From assembly GCA_029261035.1 (NCBI GenBank), contig JAJDCD010000023.1, forward strand, positions 186,001-250,000: 64,000 nt of DNA, written 5' to 3'. Position 1 is the stretch's first letter. Each line of letters starts with the position of its first letter. The stretch comes from Candidatus Omnitrophota bacterium. Its GTDB lineage: Bacteria > Omnitrophota > Omnitrophia > Omnitrophales > JACROU01. Of this stretch, positions 1 through 7,861 are shown piece after piece. A model generated the notes under the pieces. That model had not been told where the DNA came from, did no database searches, and was given only the letters and a program-made list of their open reading frames with translations. The position numbers and the translations under genes were made by a program.

Positions 1-531
1 GGTTCCTGTTAATGTATCTCGAACCGTATTTCCCACATCGGTACTAACGTCATAGGCTGCTTTCACAGCACCTGAAGCCGCCGCTGAAGCCGCTTCTTCG
101 GCTGTTAATCCCATATCCTTAGCACCTTCAATCGCTCCTTGAACAGCACCCTTAGCAGCTGAGCCGATGTCCCCAGCAAGATCTGACGTATTCTTCACAA
201 TGCTGGCAGACGTCTCAAACAGCGTATCTAAGGCTTCTTTCCCCATTTCTTTTGAGCCTTTTAAGACCCCTATCACAATCCCCTTAGCAGCGGTTCCGAT
301 ATCTCCACCTACTTGGATAACCCCTTGCAGAGTCCCCCGAACCACTTTGGATATAGCGTCGATTGCAGATAGACCAAGCTCTCCGCAACTGCTCAGAGCA
401 TTGGAAACAGAGTGCGCTACGGTACTTACAACCGCATCAAAAATCTCGCCAACTCCTTTAATAGCGCCAACAACGCCTCCTTTAACTTCATTTATTAATT
501 TTTCTAAAAAACCCTCTTTTTTGTTTTCCAT
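1..531 (-). CDS. Gly/Ala-rich helical repeat protein, C-terminus beyond window
   Basis: The reading frame is open from an ATG at 531 to the window edge (177 codons), so only the N-terminal part is visible. It starts MENKKEGFLEKLINEVKGG and continues as small-residue-rich amphipathic helices with short imperfect repeats such as GDIGTAAKGIVIGV and GDIGSAAKGAVQGA, each followed by a K(E/D)MG turn. A clear ribosome binding site (AAGGGAG) lies 7 bases upstream of the ATG. There is no signal peptide and no strongly hydrophobic segment. I do not recognise a family. The pattern resembles the repetitive Gly/Ala helices of bacterial structural or LEA-like proteins, but that is only a composition argument. 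Confidence 0.75.
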   Translation of the reverse strand, partial: MENKKEGFLEKLINEVKGGVVGAIKGVGEIFDAVVSTVAHSVSNALSSCGELGLSAIDAISKVVRGTLQGVIQVGGDIGTAAKGIVIGVLKGSKEMGKEALDTLFETSASIVKNTSDLAGDIGSAAKGAVQGAIEGAKDMGLTAEEAASAAASGAVKAAYDVSTDVGNTVRDTLTGT

Positions 532-545
532 GATCGTTCTCCCTT

Positions 546-583
546 CCGATATTAATCGGTACCATCTCTACACATCAATTATA
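546..583 (-). promoter_or_regulatory. Putative promoter and operator of the left-edge gene
   Basis: On the minus strand a consensus TATAAT lies at 583-578, followed after about 20 bases by a perfect inverted repeat, CCGAT-ATTA-ATCGG (546-559), in the leader ahead of the ribosome binding site. No good -35 box is visible. The inverted repeat could be an operator or a leader hairpin. Confidence 0.4.
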
Positions 584-591
584 CCTGATTA

Positions 592-943
592 AACGTCTTA
601 TAACCTATAATCCAAGAATGCCCTCTAGAGAACTATTTCATTTTAATATTTCAAACCTACCTAATTCCACCTAATACACGAAGGTCTTTAATAAGTCATT
701 AAAAAAAGAAAAATATTTTTTAAAATTAAACCTATCTGGTCTATTTTTGGACCTTCAACACCCCTGACTTCCTCCTACGGGAAACTACCAACATGTATCT
801 AACTTCGATTGGTTGTCCATTTTTTTATCTTCCATACTCCATAAGGATTCTTGTCCATTTTGCCGATAGATATATATTAGGGTTTTTTTGTTTATTTAGA
901 AATAATTCGTTTGTAGGTTATCCTTATTACTAAGGGGTGGGAT
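592..943. other. Intergenic region between divergent genes
   Basis: About 350 bases without a supportable gene, between the left-edge protein and the diadenylate cyclase. A weak + strand promoter candidate is TTGTCC (851-856) and TATATT (873-878) with a 16-base spacer, about 65 bases before the ATG at 944. I see nothing else that can be named. Confidence 0.5.
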
Positions 944-2134
944 ATGGATTTTGTGGACTTTTTAGTATATTTAACAAGATTCAATATATTCGAAATTCTT
1001 GATGTTGTTTTTATGGCGTTGTTAATCTATTTAACACTCGTTTGGTTTAAGAAAACAAAAGCAGCTTTTGTTGTAATTGGTATTTTCTTTATTGGTGGCT
1101 TCTACCTCCTCGCCCGTGTATTCAATATGAATTTAATCACAACGGTCTTCCAAGGATTCTTCACAATTATCTTAATTGCCTCTGTTATTATTTTTCAGGA
1201 AGAAATCCGATATTTTTTTGAACGCGTTGCCGTATGGGGCCTCAAGTTAAAAATAAAGAAAAGAAAAGGATCTTTTACTACAAGGAAAGAGGTCGATGTC
1301 TTAATCAGAACTCTTTTTGATTTAGCAAAAGAAAAAATTGGCGCTCTTGTTGTCATTAGAGGAAAAGATATGATTATGCGGCATCTTGACGGCGGCATTG
1401 CTCTCAATGGGGATTTAAGTGAGCCTATACTTAAAAGTCTGTTTGATCCACACTCCATAGGTCATGATGGCGCTATTCTTGTAGAAAATAATAAAATTGT
1501 ACAATTTTCGGCTCATCTCCCCCTTTCCAAAGATTTGGAGAAGCTGGGGAAAGGTGGAACGCGACATGCTGCTGCTTTAGGCTTGGTCGAAAGATCCGAT
1601 GCAATGTGTTTGGTAGTATCCGAAGAAAGAGGCGTTGTTTCTTGCGCCCAACAAGGAGAGATCAATCCTGTTAACACTCCCGAAGAACTGCGCTCTATCG
1701 TCGATAAGTTTTTTTCTGAAATTTCCCCTACAAAAAAACTCTCTTGGGCAGATATTTTTAAAAGCAATTTCAAAGAAAAAATCCTCGCTGTCGTTCTTGC
1801 TCTTTTGTTATGGTTTGTTTTAGATTATGGTTCTACCACTATTTACAAAACATACACTGCTCCAATCAAGTTAAATAATCTCTCGAAAGAATTAGTCATA
1901 AATGAGTTAAGTCCAGACAAGGTAACAGCAACTTTTTTTGGGCAACGAAGAAATTTTTATTTGTTTCCAATTCAAAACATCCATGTTGCTGTGGATGCTT
2001 CTCGTTTTAATAGTGGAAAAAGAAAATTGCGACTTTATGGCCCTGAACTTAATTATCCCAAAGAACTCAACTTAAATCAGATGACCCCCAACGAAATTCA
2101 ACTTGAAATAGGGAAGAAAGAACCCACAAATTAA
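944..2134 (+). CDS. Membrane diadenylate cyclase (CdaA-like) fused to a YbbR domain
   Basis: This membrane enzyme should make the second messenger c-di-AMP from two ATP. Three hydrophobic segments fill roughly residues 15-85, followed by a DAC (DisA_N) domain with the DGA motif at 175-177 and GTRH at 205-208. A fourth membrane segment (about 279-296) leads into a single YbbR-like domain (about 305-390), the domain found in the separate regulator CdaR of Firmicutes, so this appears to be a CdaA-CdaR fusion. The usual RHR motif of DAC enzymes reads R207-H-A209 here, so one ATP-contacting arginine is replaced. The start is fixed by the AAGGGGTGG ribosome site just before ATG 944. It is followed 19 bases later by mgtE, which is plausible since c-di-AMP often regulates ion transport. 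Whether it is fully active is uncertain. Confidence 0.88.
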   Translation: MDFVDFLVYLTRFNIFEILDVVFMALLIYLTLVWFKKTKAAFVVIGIFFIGGFYLLARVFNMNLITTVFQGFFTIILIASVIIFQEEIRYFFERVAVWGLKLKIKKRKGSFTTRKEVDVLIRTLFDLAKEKIGALVVIRGKDMIMRHLDGGIALNGDLSEPILKSLFDPHSIGHDGAILVENNKIVQFSAHLPLSKDLEKLGKGGTRHAAALGLVERSDAMCLVVSEERGVVSCAQQGEINPVNTPEELRSIVDKFFSEISPTKKLSWADIFKSNFKEKILAVVLALLLWFVLDYGSTTIYKTYTAPIKLNNLSKELVINELSPDKVTATFFGQRRNFYLFPIQNIHVAVDASRFNSGKRKLRLYGPELNYPKELNLNQMTPNEIQLEIGKKEPTN

Positions 2135-2153
2135 ATAAAGGCAGGTGACTCCT

Positions 2154-3464
2154 ATGGCTAGTCAAAACACATTAATGCCGCTGGTACATAAATTATTTGA
2201 AGTAAATGCACTCGCGGCAGCAAACACCCTAGAAACGATGAAAGACGAAGAAGCTGTTGGCGTTTTAAAAAAAGTTTCTCCTAAGCTTATTTCTAAAACA
2301 TTGGTTCATCTTCCAGAAAACTTTTCTGCTCGTTTATTGATCCAACTTCCCGCTGAAACATTTAGTGAGATTTTAAAAAAACTGGAACCTCAACAACGAA
2401 CAACTTTATTTCGAACGATTCCTGAAGAAAGGAAGGAAGCTTTTTTAAAACTTCTTGATGAAAAAGAAAAAAAAGAAATTCAAGAGTTGTTAACATATCC
2501 GGATGACAGTATTGGAAAAATTATGAGCACTGACTTTATTGCTTTTAATCAAGATTTGCAAATCGGTGATTCCATCCAAAAAATTAGACGCTTAGCCAGC
2601 AAAGGTTTCCCGGCATCTTATATCTATGTTGTAGATTCAGAACAGCATTTAGTGGGTGTTATAAATATGAGAGATTTAATGTTGGCCTCCTCTAGCAGTC
2701 ACCTAAAAGAAATTATGAAAAAAGACATCTTTTCTTTAGAAGGCTTTTTGGAAAAAGAAAAAGCAGCTCTTCAATTGGCTCAAAGAAAGTATTTTGCTTG
2801 CCCTGTCGTTGACTCTGAAAAAAGACTTCTAGGTGTTATAAAAGCAGAACAACTTCTCGGAGGGATTCAAGAAGCTGCATCAGAAGACATTCAAAGAATG
2901 TTTGGTGCCGGCGGTGACGAAAGGGTAACTTCTACAATATGGTTTGCTCTTAGAAAAAGACTGCCTTGGTTGCATGTTAATTTGGTAACCGCCTTTATGG
3001 CCGCTTCGGTTGTCGCGTTATTCGAAGATATCATTGCAAAAATTACCGTACTTGCCGTATTTCTTCCGGTCGTAGCGGGACAAGGTGGAAACGCAGGAGC
3101 TCAGTCTTTAGCCATTGTTATGCGCGGCTTGGTCATGCGAGAAATTCCAAAAGGAAGTGCCAAAAAATTAATTATTAAAGAAGCTGTTGTGGGCGCTTTT
3201 AATGGTGTAATTATTGGTATTGTTACAGGTCTTATCGCCTGGGTGTGGTATAAAAACTATTATTTAGGGGTAGTTATTGGCCTAGGAATGTTGGTGAACT
3301 TAGTTATCGCTGGATTAGCCGGAACAACAATTCCTCTGATCATGAAAAAGGTGGGCTTAGACCCAGCTCAATGCTCAAATATTATTTTGACCACAGTCAC
3401 GGATGTTATGGGCTTTTTTGCTTTCTTAGGATTTGCTGTACTATTCCAAAAGCACTTAATTTAA
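2154..3464 (+). CDS. mgtE: Magnesium transporter MgtE
   Basis: MgtE forms a dimeric inner-membrane Mg2+ channel gated by its cytosolic domains. The protein (436 aa) shows the helical MgtE_N superhelix (about 20-125), a pair of CBS domains (about 130-250), a linking helix, and five membrane helices (about 275-436). The signature GQGGNAGAQS at the start of the pore region and the pore acidic residue in TTVTDVMGFF are present. I prefer ATG 2154 over the in-frame GTG at 2145 because AAAGGCAGGTG sits at the correct distance from 2154 and the GTG lies inside that ribosome site. It probably forms an operon with the diadenylate cyclase upstream. Confidence 0.95.
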   Translation: MASQNTLMPLVHKLFEVNALAAANTLETMKDEEAVGVLKKVSPKLISKTLVHLPENFSARLLIQLPAETFSEILKKLEPQQRTTLFRTIPEERKEAFLKLLDEKEKKEIQELLTYPDDSIGKIMSTDFIAFNQDLQIGDSIQKIRRLASKGFPASYIYVVDSEQHLVGVINMRDLMLASSSSHLKEIMKKDIFSLEGFLEKEKAALQLAQRKYFACPVVDSEKRLLGVIKAEQLLGGIQEAASEDIQRMFGAGGDERVTSTIWFALRKRLPWLHVNLVTAFMAASVVALFEDIIAKITVLAVFLPVVAGQGGNAGAQSLAIVMRGLVMREIPKGSAKKLIIKEAVVGAFNGVIIGIVTGLIAWVWYKNYYLGVVIGLGMLVNLVIAGLAGTTIPLIMKKVGLDPAQCSNIILTTVTDVMGFFAFLGFAVLFQKHLI

Positions 3465-3513
3465 AAAGCACTAGCGGATTATGTTAGACTGAACAATAAA
3501 TTAAAAGGAAGTT

Positions 3514-3936
3514 ATGGATAGACAAACGCTCGTCCTTGGATGGAATGAATATATTGACTTACCGGAATGGGGAATTCGTGGGATCAAAGCCAAAATTGAT
3601 ACTGGTGCTCGCTCAAGCTCTTTACATGTCGAAGATATAAAAAAATTACCTTCGAATAGGATCAGCTTTAACGTTGTTTTAAATAAAAAAACAAAAAGAA
3701 AGAAAAAAGTCATAGCTCACATTCACCGAAGGTCGAAAGTGAAATCAAGTTTAGGCTCTCATAATTCTCGAATCTTTGTTGTTACCAAAATAAAAGTGGG
3801 GCCTATCGAAAGAAAAGTAGAATTAAATCTAGTTGATCGAGGAGATCTTATTTTTAGAATGCTTCTCGGAAGAAGTGCTTTAAGCCACCATTTTATAATC
3901 GACGTAAGTCACACTTGTTTATTGGGGAAAAAATAA
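3514..3936 (+). CDS. Retropepsin-like protein of the 'ATP-dependent zinc protease' family (COG4067)
   Basis: A 140-residue soluble protein of the Zn_protease/COG4067 family, historically called ATP-dependent zinc protease although its motifs are those of retropepsin-like aspartic proteases. The active-site-like D-T-G-A sits at about residues 30-33 (KIDTGARSSSLH) and the C-terminal RMLLGRSAL matches the family's ILGR-type segment. Genes of this family commonly sit beside rimK, as here: its stop overlaps the rimK start by one base (TAATG). The ribosome site is AAGGAAG. Role inferred from context: processing or regulation linked to RimK-dependent amino-acid ligation. Confidence 0.88.
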   Translation: MDRQTLVLGWNEYIDLPEWGIRGIKAKIDTGARSSSLHVEDIKKLPSNRISFNVVLNKKTKRKKKVIAHIHRRSKVKSSLGSHNSRIFVVTKIKVGPIERKVELNLVDRGDLIFRMLLGRSALSHHFIIDVSHTCLLGKK

Positions 3937-5120
3937 TGAAAATAGCTATTCTTTCACGCGGCGCTGACCTCTACAGCACAAAACGATTAAAAGAAGAAGC
4001 AAAGAAAAGAGACCATAACGTCAAAATTCTTAACACGCTTAAGTTTGCCATTCATGTCGAACAAGGTAAGCCAAATTTAAGTTATAAAAATAAATCTTTG
4101 TCTTCGTATGATGCCGTTATACCCCGCATTGGAGCTTCGATTACTTTTTTTGGAACGGCTGTCGTCCGCCAATTCGAACAAATGGGAGTGTTTTGCTTAA
4201 ATTCATCAAAAGCAATCGTTAATTCTCGAGATAAGCTGCATGCTATTCAGTTACTCAGTCGTCATAAAATTGGCTTTCCTCTCACCTGCTTCGTTCGCGA
4301 TAATGATGCCATTATTTCCGGCATTGAATCAGTTGGACACGGCGACCCTGTTGTTATTAAGCTACTTGAAGGAACTCAAGGGATTGGCGTAATTTTAGCT
4401 GATACAAAGAAAGTGGCAGAAGCCATTGTAGAAACACTTCAAAGCGCAAAGCAAAATGTATTAATTCAGCAATTTGTTAAAGAAAGCAGAGGAACAGATA
4501 TTAGAGCTTTTGTGGTAGGTGGAAGAGTTGTTGCAGCAATGAGAAGAAAAGCCTCTGGCGATGAATTTAGAAGTAATGTTCATCGCGGCGGAAACATTGA
4601 AGCTGTAACCTTAACTCCAGAATATGAAGAAGCCGCCCTTTACGCTGCTCAAATCATCGGACTTAATGTTGCGGGTGTGGATATGCTCGAAGGAAAAAAT
4701 GGACCTATGATTATGGAAGTAAATTCCTCTCCAGGTTTAGAGGGCATCGAAACAGCAACAAAGGCCAATGTAGCAGGTGCCATCATAGAATATATGGAGC
4801 AACAAGTTTTATTCCCAGAAATAGATATTCGACAAAGACTCACGCTTAAAAGTGGGTATGGAGTTGCAGAGCTGCCCATACATCCACAGTCTGAGTTACA
4901 AAACAAAACAGTCAAAACCTCTGGACTAAGAGAAAGAGATGTTTTGGTGCTTAGTATTACAAGAGAAAGCATTACGATCCCAAATCCAAAAGGAGAAAGA
5001 GAGATTCTTTCTGGAGATCTTCTATTGTGTTACGGAAAACTAGACACTTTAAGAAACCTTTATCCATTGATTGAAGCTAAGAAAAAAAGCAAAAAGAAAA
5101 AAGCAGGTAAGGATGAGTAA
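3936..5120 (+). CDS. rimK: RimK-family alpha-L-glutamate ligase (ATP-grasp) with C-terminal RCK_C-like extension
   Basis: RimK enzymes add glutamate to a protein or peptide C-terminus using ATP. The first ~300 residues match the family closely: MKIAILSRGADLYSTKRL start, AVIPRIGASITFFG, NSRDKLHAIQLL, the ATP-grasp loop EGTQGIGV, FRSNVHRGG, and the metal-binding MEVNSSPGLEGIE. About 90 extra C-terminal residues (about 305-375) have the pattern of a TrkA_C/RCK_C ligand-binding domain, including VLVLSITRES and ILSGDLLLCYG, and then a lysine-rich tail. I choose ATG 3936 (ribosome site TTGGGGAAA) rather than an upstream TTG because homology begins exactly there. It overlaps the next gene by 8 bases. 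The extension suggests allosteric control by a small ligand, which is an inference. Confidence 0.93.
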   Translation: MKIAILSRGADLYSTKRLKEEAKKRDHNVKILNTLKFAIHVEQGKPNLSYKNKSLSSYDAVIPRIGASITFFGTAVVRQFEQMGVFCLNSSKAIVNSRDKLHAIQLLSRHKIGFPLTCFVRDNDAIISGIESVGHGDPVVIKLLEGTQGIGVILADTKKVAEAIVETLQSAKQNVLIQQFVKESRGTDIRAFVVGGRVVAAMRRKASGDEFRSNVHRGGNIEAVTLTPEYEEAALYAAQIIGLNVAGVDMLEGKNGPMIMEVNSSPGLEGIETATKANVAGAIIEYMEQQVLFPEIDIRQRLTLKSGYGVAELPIHPQSELQNKTVKTSGLRERDVLVLSITRESITIPNPKGEREILSGDLLLCYGKLDTLRNLYPLIEAKKKSKKKKAGKDE

Positions 5121-6174
5121 AAAAAATTTAATTATCGGAGACCAAGCAATTGCTCCTGGAGAAACCAAAGACATTGCATTAAAAGTAAGTGAAACTTACG
5201 CCGGAACTGCTGTAAACTTACCTGTCCGAGTGATTCGCTCTAAAAAAAAGGGGCCTATCGTTTTTCTTACAGGAGCCGTACACGGCGATGAATTAAATGG
5301 AGCTGGAATCGTCCGGGAAATTATGTTTAATGCTCCCTCCCTAAACAATGGAACTTTAATTTGTATTCCCGTTGTAAATATTTTTGGGTTTGAAAATCAC
5401 ACGCGCTACCTTCCAGACAGAAGAGATTTAAATCGATGTTTTCCCGGCGATACAAGCGGAAGTTTAGCTTTTAGGCTTGCTCGCGTTCTTTATGATGAAA
5501 TTATTTCAAAAAGTGACTACGGAATCGATCTCCACACAGCCTCAGTTCACAAAACAAACTTTCCACATCTTCGAATTGACACTAAAGTTTCTGGTTTAAA
5601 AGAATTAGCTTTAGCTTTTGGTTGCGAGATTATTCTTAACAAAAAAGCACCTTTAAATTCTTTAAGAGGAATTGCCAGTCAAAATGGATGTCCGACATTG
5701 CTTTACGAAGCAGGTGAAGTTTATAAATTCGAGCCCGGCGCCATAAAATTAGGTGTTCGAGGAGTTCTGAATGTATTAAGTAAGCTAGATATGATTACTC
5801 TAAAAAGAATAAAGCCAGCCTATCAAACGATTGTCAAAAAAACAACATGGCTTCGTTCAGAAGTTGGAGGGCTTATTCATTTCCATGTTCATCCAGGAGA
5901 TATTATAAAAAAAGGAAGTAAAGTTGCTTCTTGTGAACGATTGTTTTCCCGGGAGACAGATACAATCATCTCTCCATACGATGGTATCATTTTAGGATTA
6001 ACTACCTTACCAGCAGCAAAACCAGGAGAGCCTATCTGTCACCTTGCTGTTCCTCAAAAACCTATTTCAGAAATTAAGACTGAAACAGAGGCTCAACCAA
6101 AGACTTTACACCGTAAAATCCAAGATGACCTTTCGACCAATATCAACATAAGAAAGTCTAAAAAAAGGACTTAA
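5113..6174 (+). CDS. Succinylglutamate desuccinylase/aspartoacylase (AstE/AspA) family zinc hydrolase
   Basis: A 353-residue member of the M14-like AstE/AspA deacylases. Zinc ligands and catalytic residues are visible: GAVHGDELNG (H and E), the arginine/asparagine pair in RYLPDRRDLNRCFPG, GIDLHTAS (third ligand His), and the general-base glutamate in LLYEAGE. The C-terminal half is the usual beta domain (HPGDIIKKG). ATG 5113 is chosen because it follows AGGTAAGG and starts where similarity begins. It overlaps rimK by 8 bases, so the ligase, protease-like protein and deacylase should be co-translated. The trio is a known recurring neighbourhood. The natural substrate is not established by the sequence. 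Confidence 0.9.
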   Translation: MSKKNLIIGDQAIAPGETKDIALKVSETYAGTAVNLPVRVIRSKKKGPIVFLTGAVHGDELNGAGIVREIMFNAPSLNNGTLICIPVVNIFGFENHTRYLPDRRDLNRCFPGDTSGSLAFRLARVLYDEIISKSDYGIDLHTASVHKTNFPHLRIDTKVSGLKELALAFGCEIILNKKAPLNSLRGIASQNGCPTLLYEAGEVYKFEPGAIKLGVRGVLNVLSKLDMITLKRIKPAYQTIVKKTTWLRSEVGGLIHFHVHPGDIIKKGSKVASCERLFSRETDTIISPYDGIILGLTTLPAAKPGEPICHLAVPQKPISEIKTETEAQPKTLHRKIQDDLSTNINIRKSKKRT

Positions 6175-6398
6175 ACAACAACCGTATCCGCTAGATCGTT
6201 GTAATCCGGTTCTGGGATATCATCACTTTCGATAGGGCCTCCAGGAGCTTGACCCTCTGGCGTTTCATTCTCAAGACTTGGAGAATAAACGGTTAAATCC
6301 TCATCATTATCTCCGATAGACACCTAAGAAAAAGCTGCTGTTAAGTTCCCAAAAGAAAAAATAGAAACCAAAACAAAAAGCATTAAAAATAATCTCAT
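6171..6398 (-). pseudogene. Small exported acidic protein interrupted by an in-frame TAG
   Basis: The minus-strand frame from ATG 6398, with a strong AAGGAGG ribosome site 6 bases upstream, reads a 24-residue signal peptide (MRLFLMLFVLVSIFSFGN then LTAAFS). It then meets TAG at 6326-6324, yet continues for 50 more in-frame codons to TAA at 6171. The downstream part is compositionally coherent: acidic, proline-rich, ending NDLADTVVV, similar in style to the tail DEFVDIVL of the exported protein at 42640-43131. Either a recent nonsense mutation made a pseudogene or the amber codon is read through. TAG is an ordinary stop elsewhere in the window (for example cysH and the PLDc_N gene), so recoding would be local. 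Confidence 0.7.
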
Positions 6399-6502
6399 AA
6401 ATACCTCCTTATTTTAAACGGTCACGTTTAATAAAGTGGCGGACCCGCCCGCTTCTCGTGGCGGGCAAGACCTTGGTCTTTACTTTTCTTTATTTTCTAA
6501 TC

Positions 6503-6590
6503 TGGCGGAGGGAGTAGGATTCGAACCCACGAGAGCTTGCGCCCTAACGGTTTTCAAGACCGCCGCATTCGGCCACTCTGCCATCCCTCC
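6503..6590 (-). tRNA. tRNA-Ser(UGA)
   Basis: The minus strand folds as a class II tRNA. The acceptor is GGAGGGA pairing with TCCCTCC before GCCA. The anticodon stem GCGGT/ACCGT encloses the loop CTTGAAA with anticodon TGA, and there is a long variable arm and a GGTTCGAATCC T-arm. The CCA end is encoded. Confidence 0.95.
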
Positions 6591-6600
6591 GTATATTTTA

Positions 6601-6748
6601 TGGCGCGCCCGTGAGGATTCGACTACTGCAGTCAAGTCGTCGTGACTTTCCTTGCGTAGTCTCGCCTCAGATTACTGACGCTCACTATCCTGTTCGCTTT
6701 TCCTCCCGATGGGTCGGCGCAATCTTCGTATCGAATCCCAAAGGAAAG
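6601..6748 (-). repeat. Remnant of the tRNA-Arg 3' end making a 22-bp direct repeat
   Basis: The 22 bases at 6601-6622 are identical to the 3' end of the tRNA-Arg gene at 6749-6770 (acceptor, CCA and T-arm). The intervening 126 bases contain no gene. This is the pattern of a deleted or miniature insertion at the 3' end of a tRNA gene, with the duplicated end acting as an attachment-site-like repeat. Confidence 0.75.
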
Positions 6749-6825
6749 TGGCGCGCCCGTGAGGATTCGAACCTCAAACCTCCTGATCCGTAGTCAAGTG
6801 CTCTATCCAATTGAGCCACGGGCGC
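6749..6825 (-). tRNA. tRNA-Arg(ACG)
   Basis: The minus strand forms a 77-base class I tRNA with encoded CCA. The acceptor is GCGCCCG/CGGGCGC, the D-arm GCTC/GAGC, the anticodon stem CTTGA/TCAGG with loop CTACGGA (anticodon ACG), and the T-arm GAGGTTCGAATCCTC. Its 5' half and upstream region recur at 9300-9338 and 11207-11245, and its 3' end recurs at 6601-6622, so the gene has been a repeated integration or recombination target. Confidence 0.96.
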
Positions 6826-6877
6826 ATAAGGGCACATAATATACCAGATTTTATGAGATATCCCAAATGAGTTTTAT

Positions 6878-7713
6878 AAGGGACAGTCCCCTAGGGGGAC
6901 AGGTCATTTTAATTTTTCTTGTTCCCCTAATACAAACATGGGTGTTCCTATATAAGGTCCTTTTTCTATATTAAGTCCTTCGGTAAGGGTTATAGTCTCT
7001 TCATAGCAAGGGGCATCATAATCAGCAATTAATTCGTCTTTTTCTCCTAAAAAATAATGTTTACTTGAGCTATACTTCCAACCCTCTGGGCTTGATACCA
7101 TTCCAGCCTTAACAGGATTCATCTCAACATAGAGACCACATGCGTATAAGTATTTCTCATTTTCGATAAGTTGACTACCAAACCGCCCCCACCAAATAGG
7201 GCCTTTATGACTATATTTATTTTGAAACCACTCTGCATATTTTTGTTTGATCTCTTTTAACCCTGAAGAAAATTCTTCTAATTTGTTTGGAGACAGAATT
7301 AAATGAAAGTGTGTATTCATTAAGCAATAATGAAATATTCTATAGCATTTCTTTCTTTTAGTGTTTAGTAAGAGCGCTTTAAAAACTTCAAAATCTTGTT
7401 CATCTTTAAAAACATTTCTTTTCTCTAATGCTCTGGAATATACATGAGTGTAACAACCATCATATAAAAAAGACCCTCTACTTCTTCTAGGCATAAAAAT
7501 ACCCTCCTTTATCTGTTTAAATATTGGAGGGTAAATCGTGTCTACTTTCTGGAATTATTTCCTCGGCAATAAGCCCACTATCCTAGCGGGTTTTTCCGAT
7601 CTTTCCGCTCGTCAACCCACGTGTAATTAAACGTAAGAAGATTTCGCAACCCAATTTTCCTTACATTCTATCACATCCTGCTATCAACCTGTCCCCCTAG
7701 GGGACTGTCCCTT
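6878..7713. mobile_element. REP-associated transposase element with inverted-repeat ends
   Basis: A single transposase gene is flanked by inverted repeats: 27 matching bases at 6878-6904 and 7687-7713. Each is itself a near-palindrome around CCCCTAGGGG. The left copy overlaps the transposase stop codon. This is the arrangement of a REP-associated tyrosine transposase (RAYT) and its flanking REP sequences. No target-site duplication is evident. Confidence 0.8.
6904..7494 (-). CDS. REP-associated tyrosine transposase (Y1_Tnp/TnpA_REP family)
   Basis: A 196-residue single-strand DNA transposase of the HUH/Y1 group, which acts on REP hairpins. The HUH metal site is HFH in MNTHFHLIL (about residues 72-80) and the nucleophile region is YLYACGLYVEMNPVKAGMV (about 117-135). 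WWGRFGSQ before it is also typical of the family. The N-terminal MPRRSR is the common RAYT start, and the ribosome site AAAGGAGGG lies 6 bases before it. The flanking inverted repeats contain the palindromic REP-like sequence. It looks intact, so it may still mobilise its REPs in trans. Confidence 0.93.
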   Translation of the reverse strand: MPRRSRGSFLYDGCYTHVYSRALEKRNVFKDEQDFEVFKALLLNTKRKKCYRIFHYCLMNTHFHLILSPNKLEEFSSGLKEIKQKYAEWFQNKYSHKGPIWWGRFGSQLIENEKYLYACGLYVEMNPVKAGMVSSPEGWKYSSSKHYFLGEKDELIADYDAPCYEETITLTEGLNIEKGPYIGTPMFVLGEQEKLK

Positions 7714-7861
7714 GGTTTGAGATGGCAAGCGCTTTAGCCTGTTCGTGAACATTCTTAGACTTTACATTTCATTTCTCTATCAATATCAAGTAATATTACT
7801 GTGAGGCCCAGGTCAAAACACACCTGGCACTTGTGGTAACGGCACCTAATATTTTTACATA
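7495..7861. other. Gap after the transposase, with right inverted repeat and a terminator-like hairpin
   Basis: There is no gene in these 367 bases. At 7574-7595 the + strand has CCCACTA-TCC-TAGCGGG followed by five T, a hairpin with one mismatch that could terminate transcription. The right REP-like repeat is at 7687-7713. Another partial TGGCAC hairpin lies near 7819-7837. Confidence 0.45.

Noticed and set aside
167-592. A 141-residue + strand reading frame at the left edge
   Set aside because: It is antisense to the minus-strand gene 1-531, which has a strong ribosome site and coherent repeats. The + frame has odd Pro/Ser/Thr composition and no ribosome site.
6436-6793. Two short + strand frames over the tRNA region
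   Set aside because: They read through tRNA genes (for example the segments GGVGFEPTRA and REDSNLKP, which are translated antisense tRNA T-arms), a classic annotation artefact.
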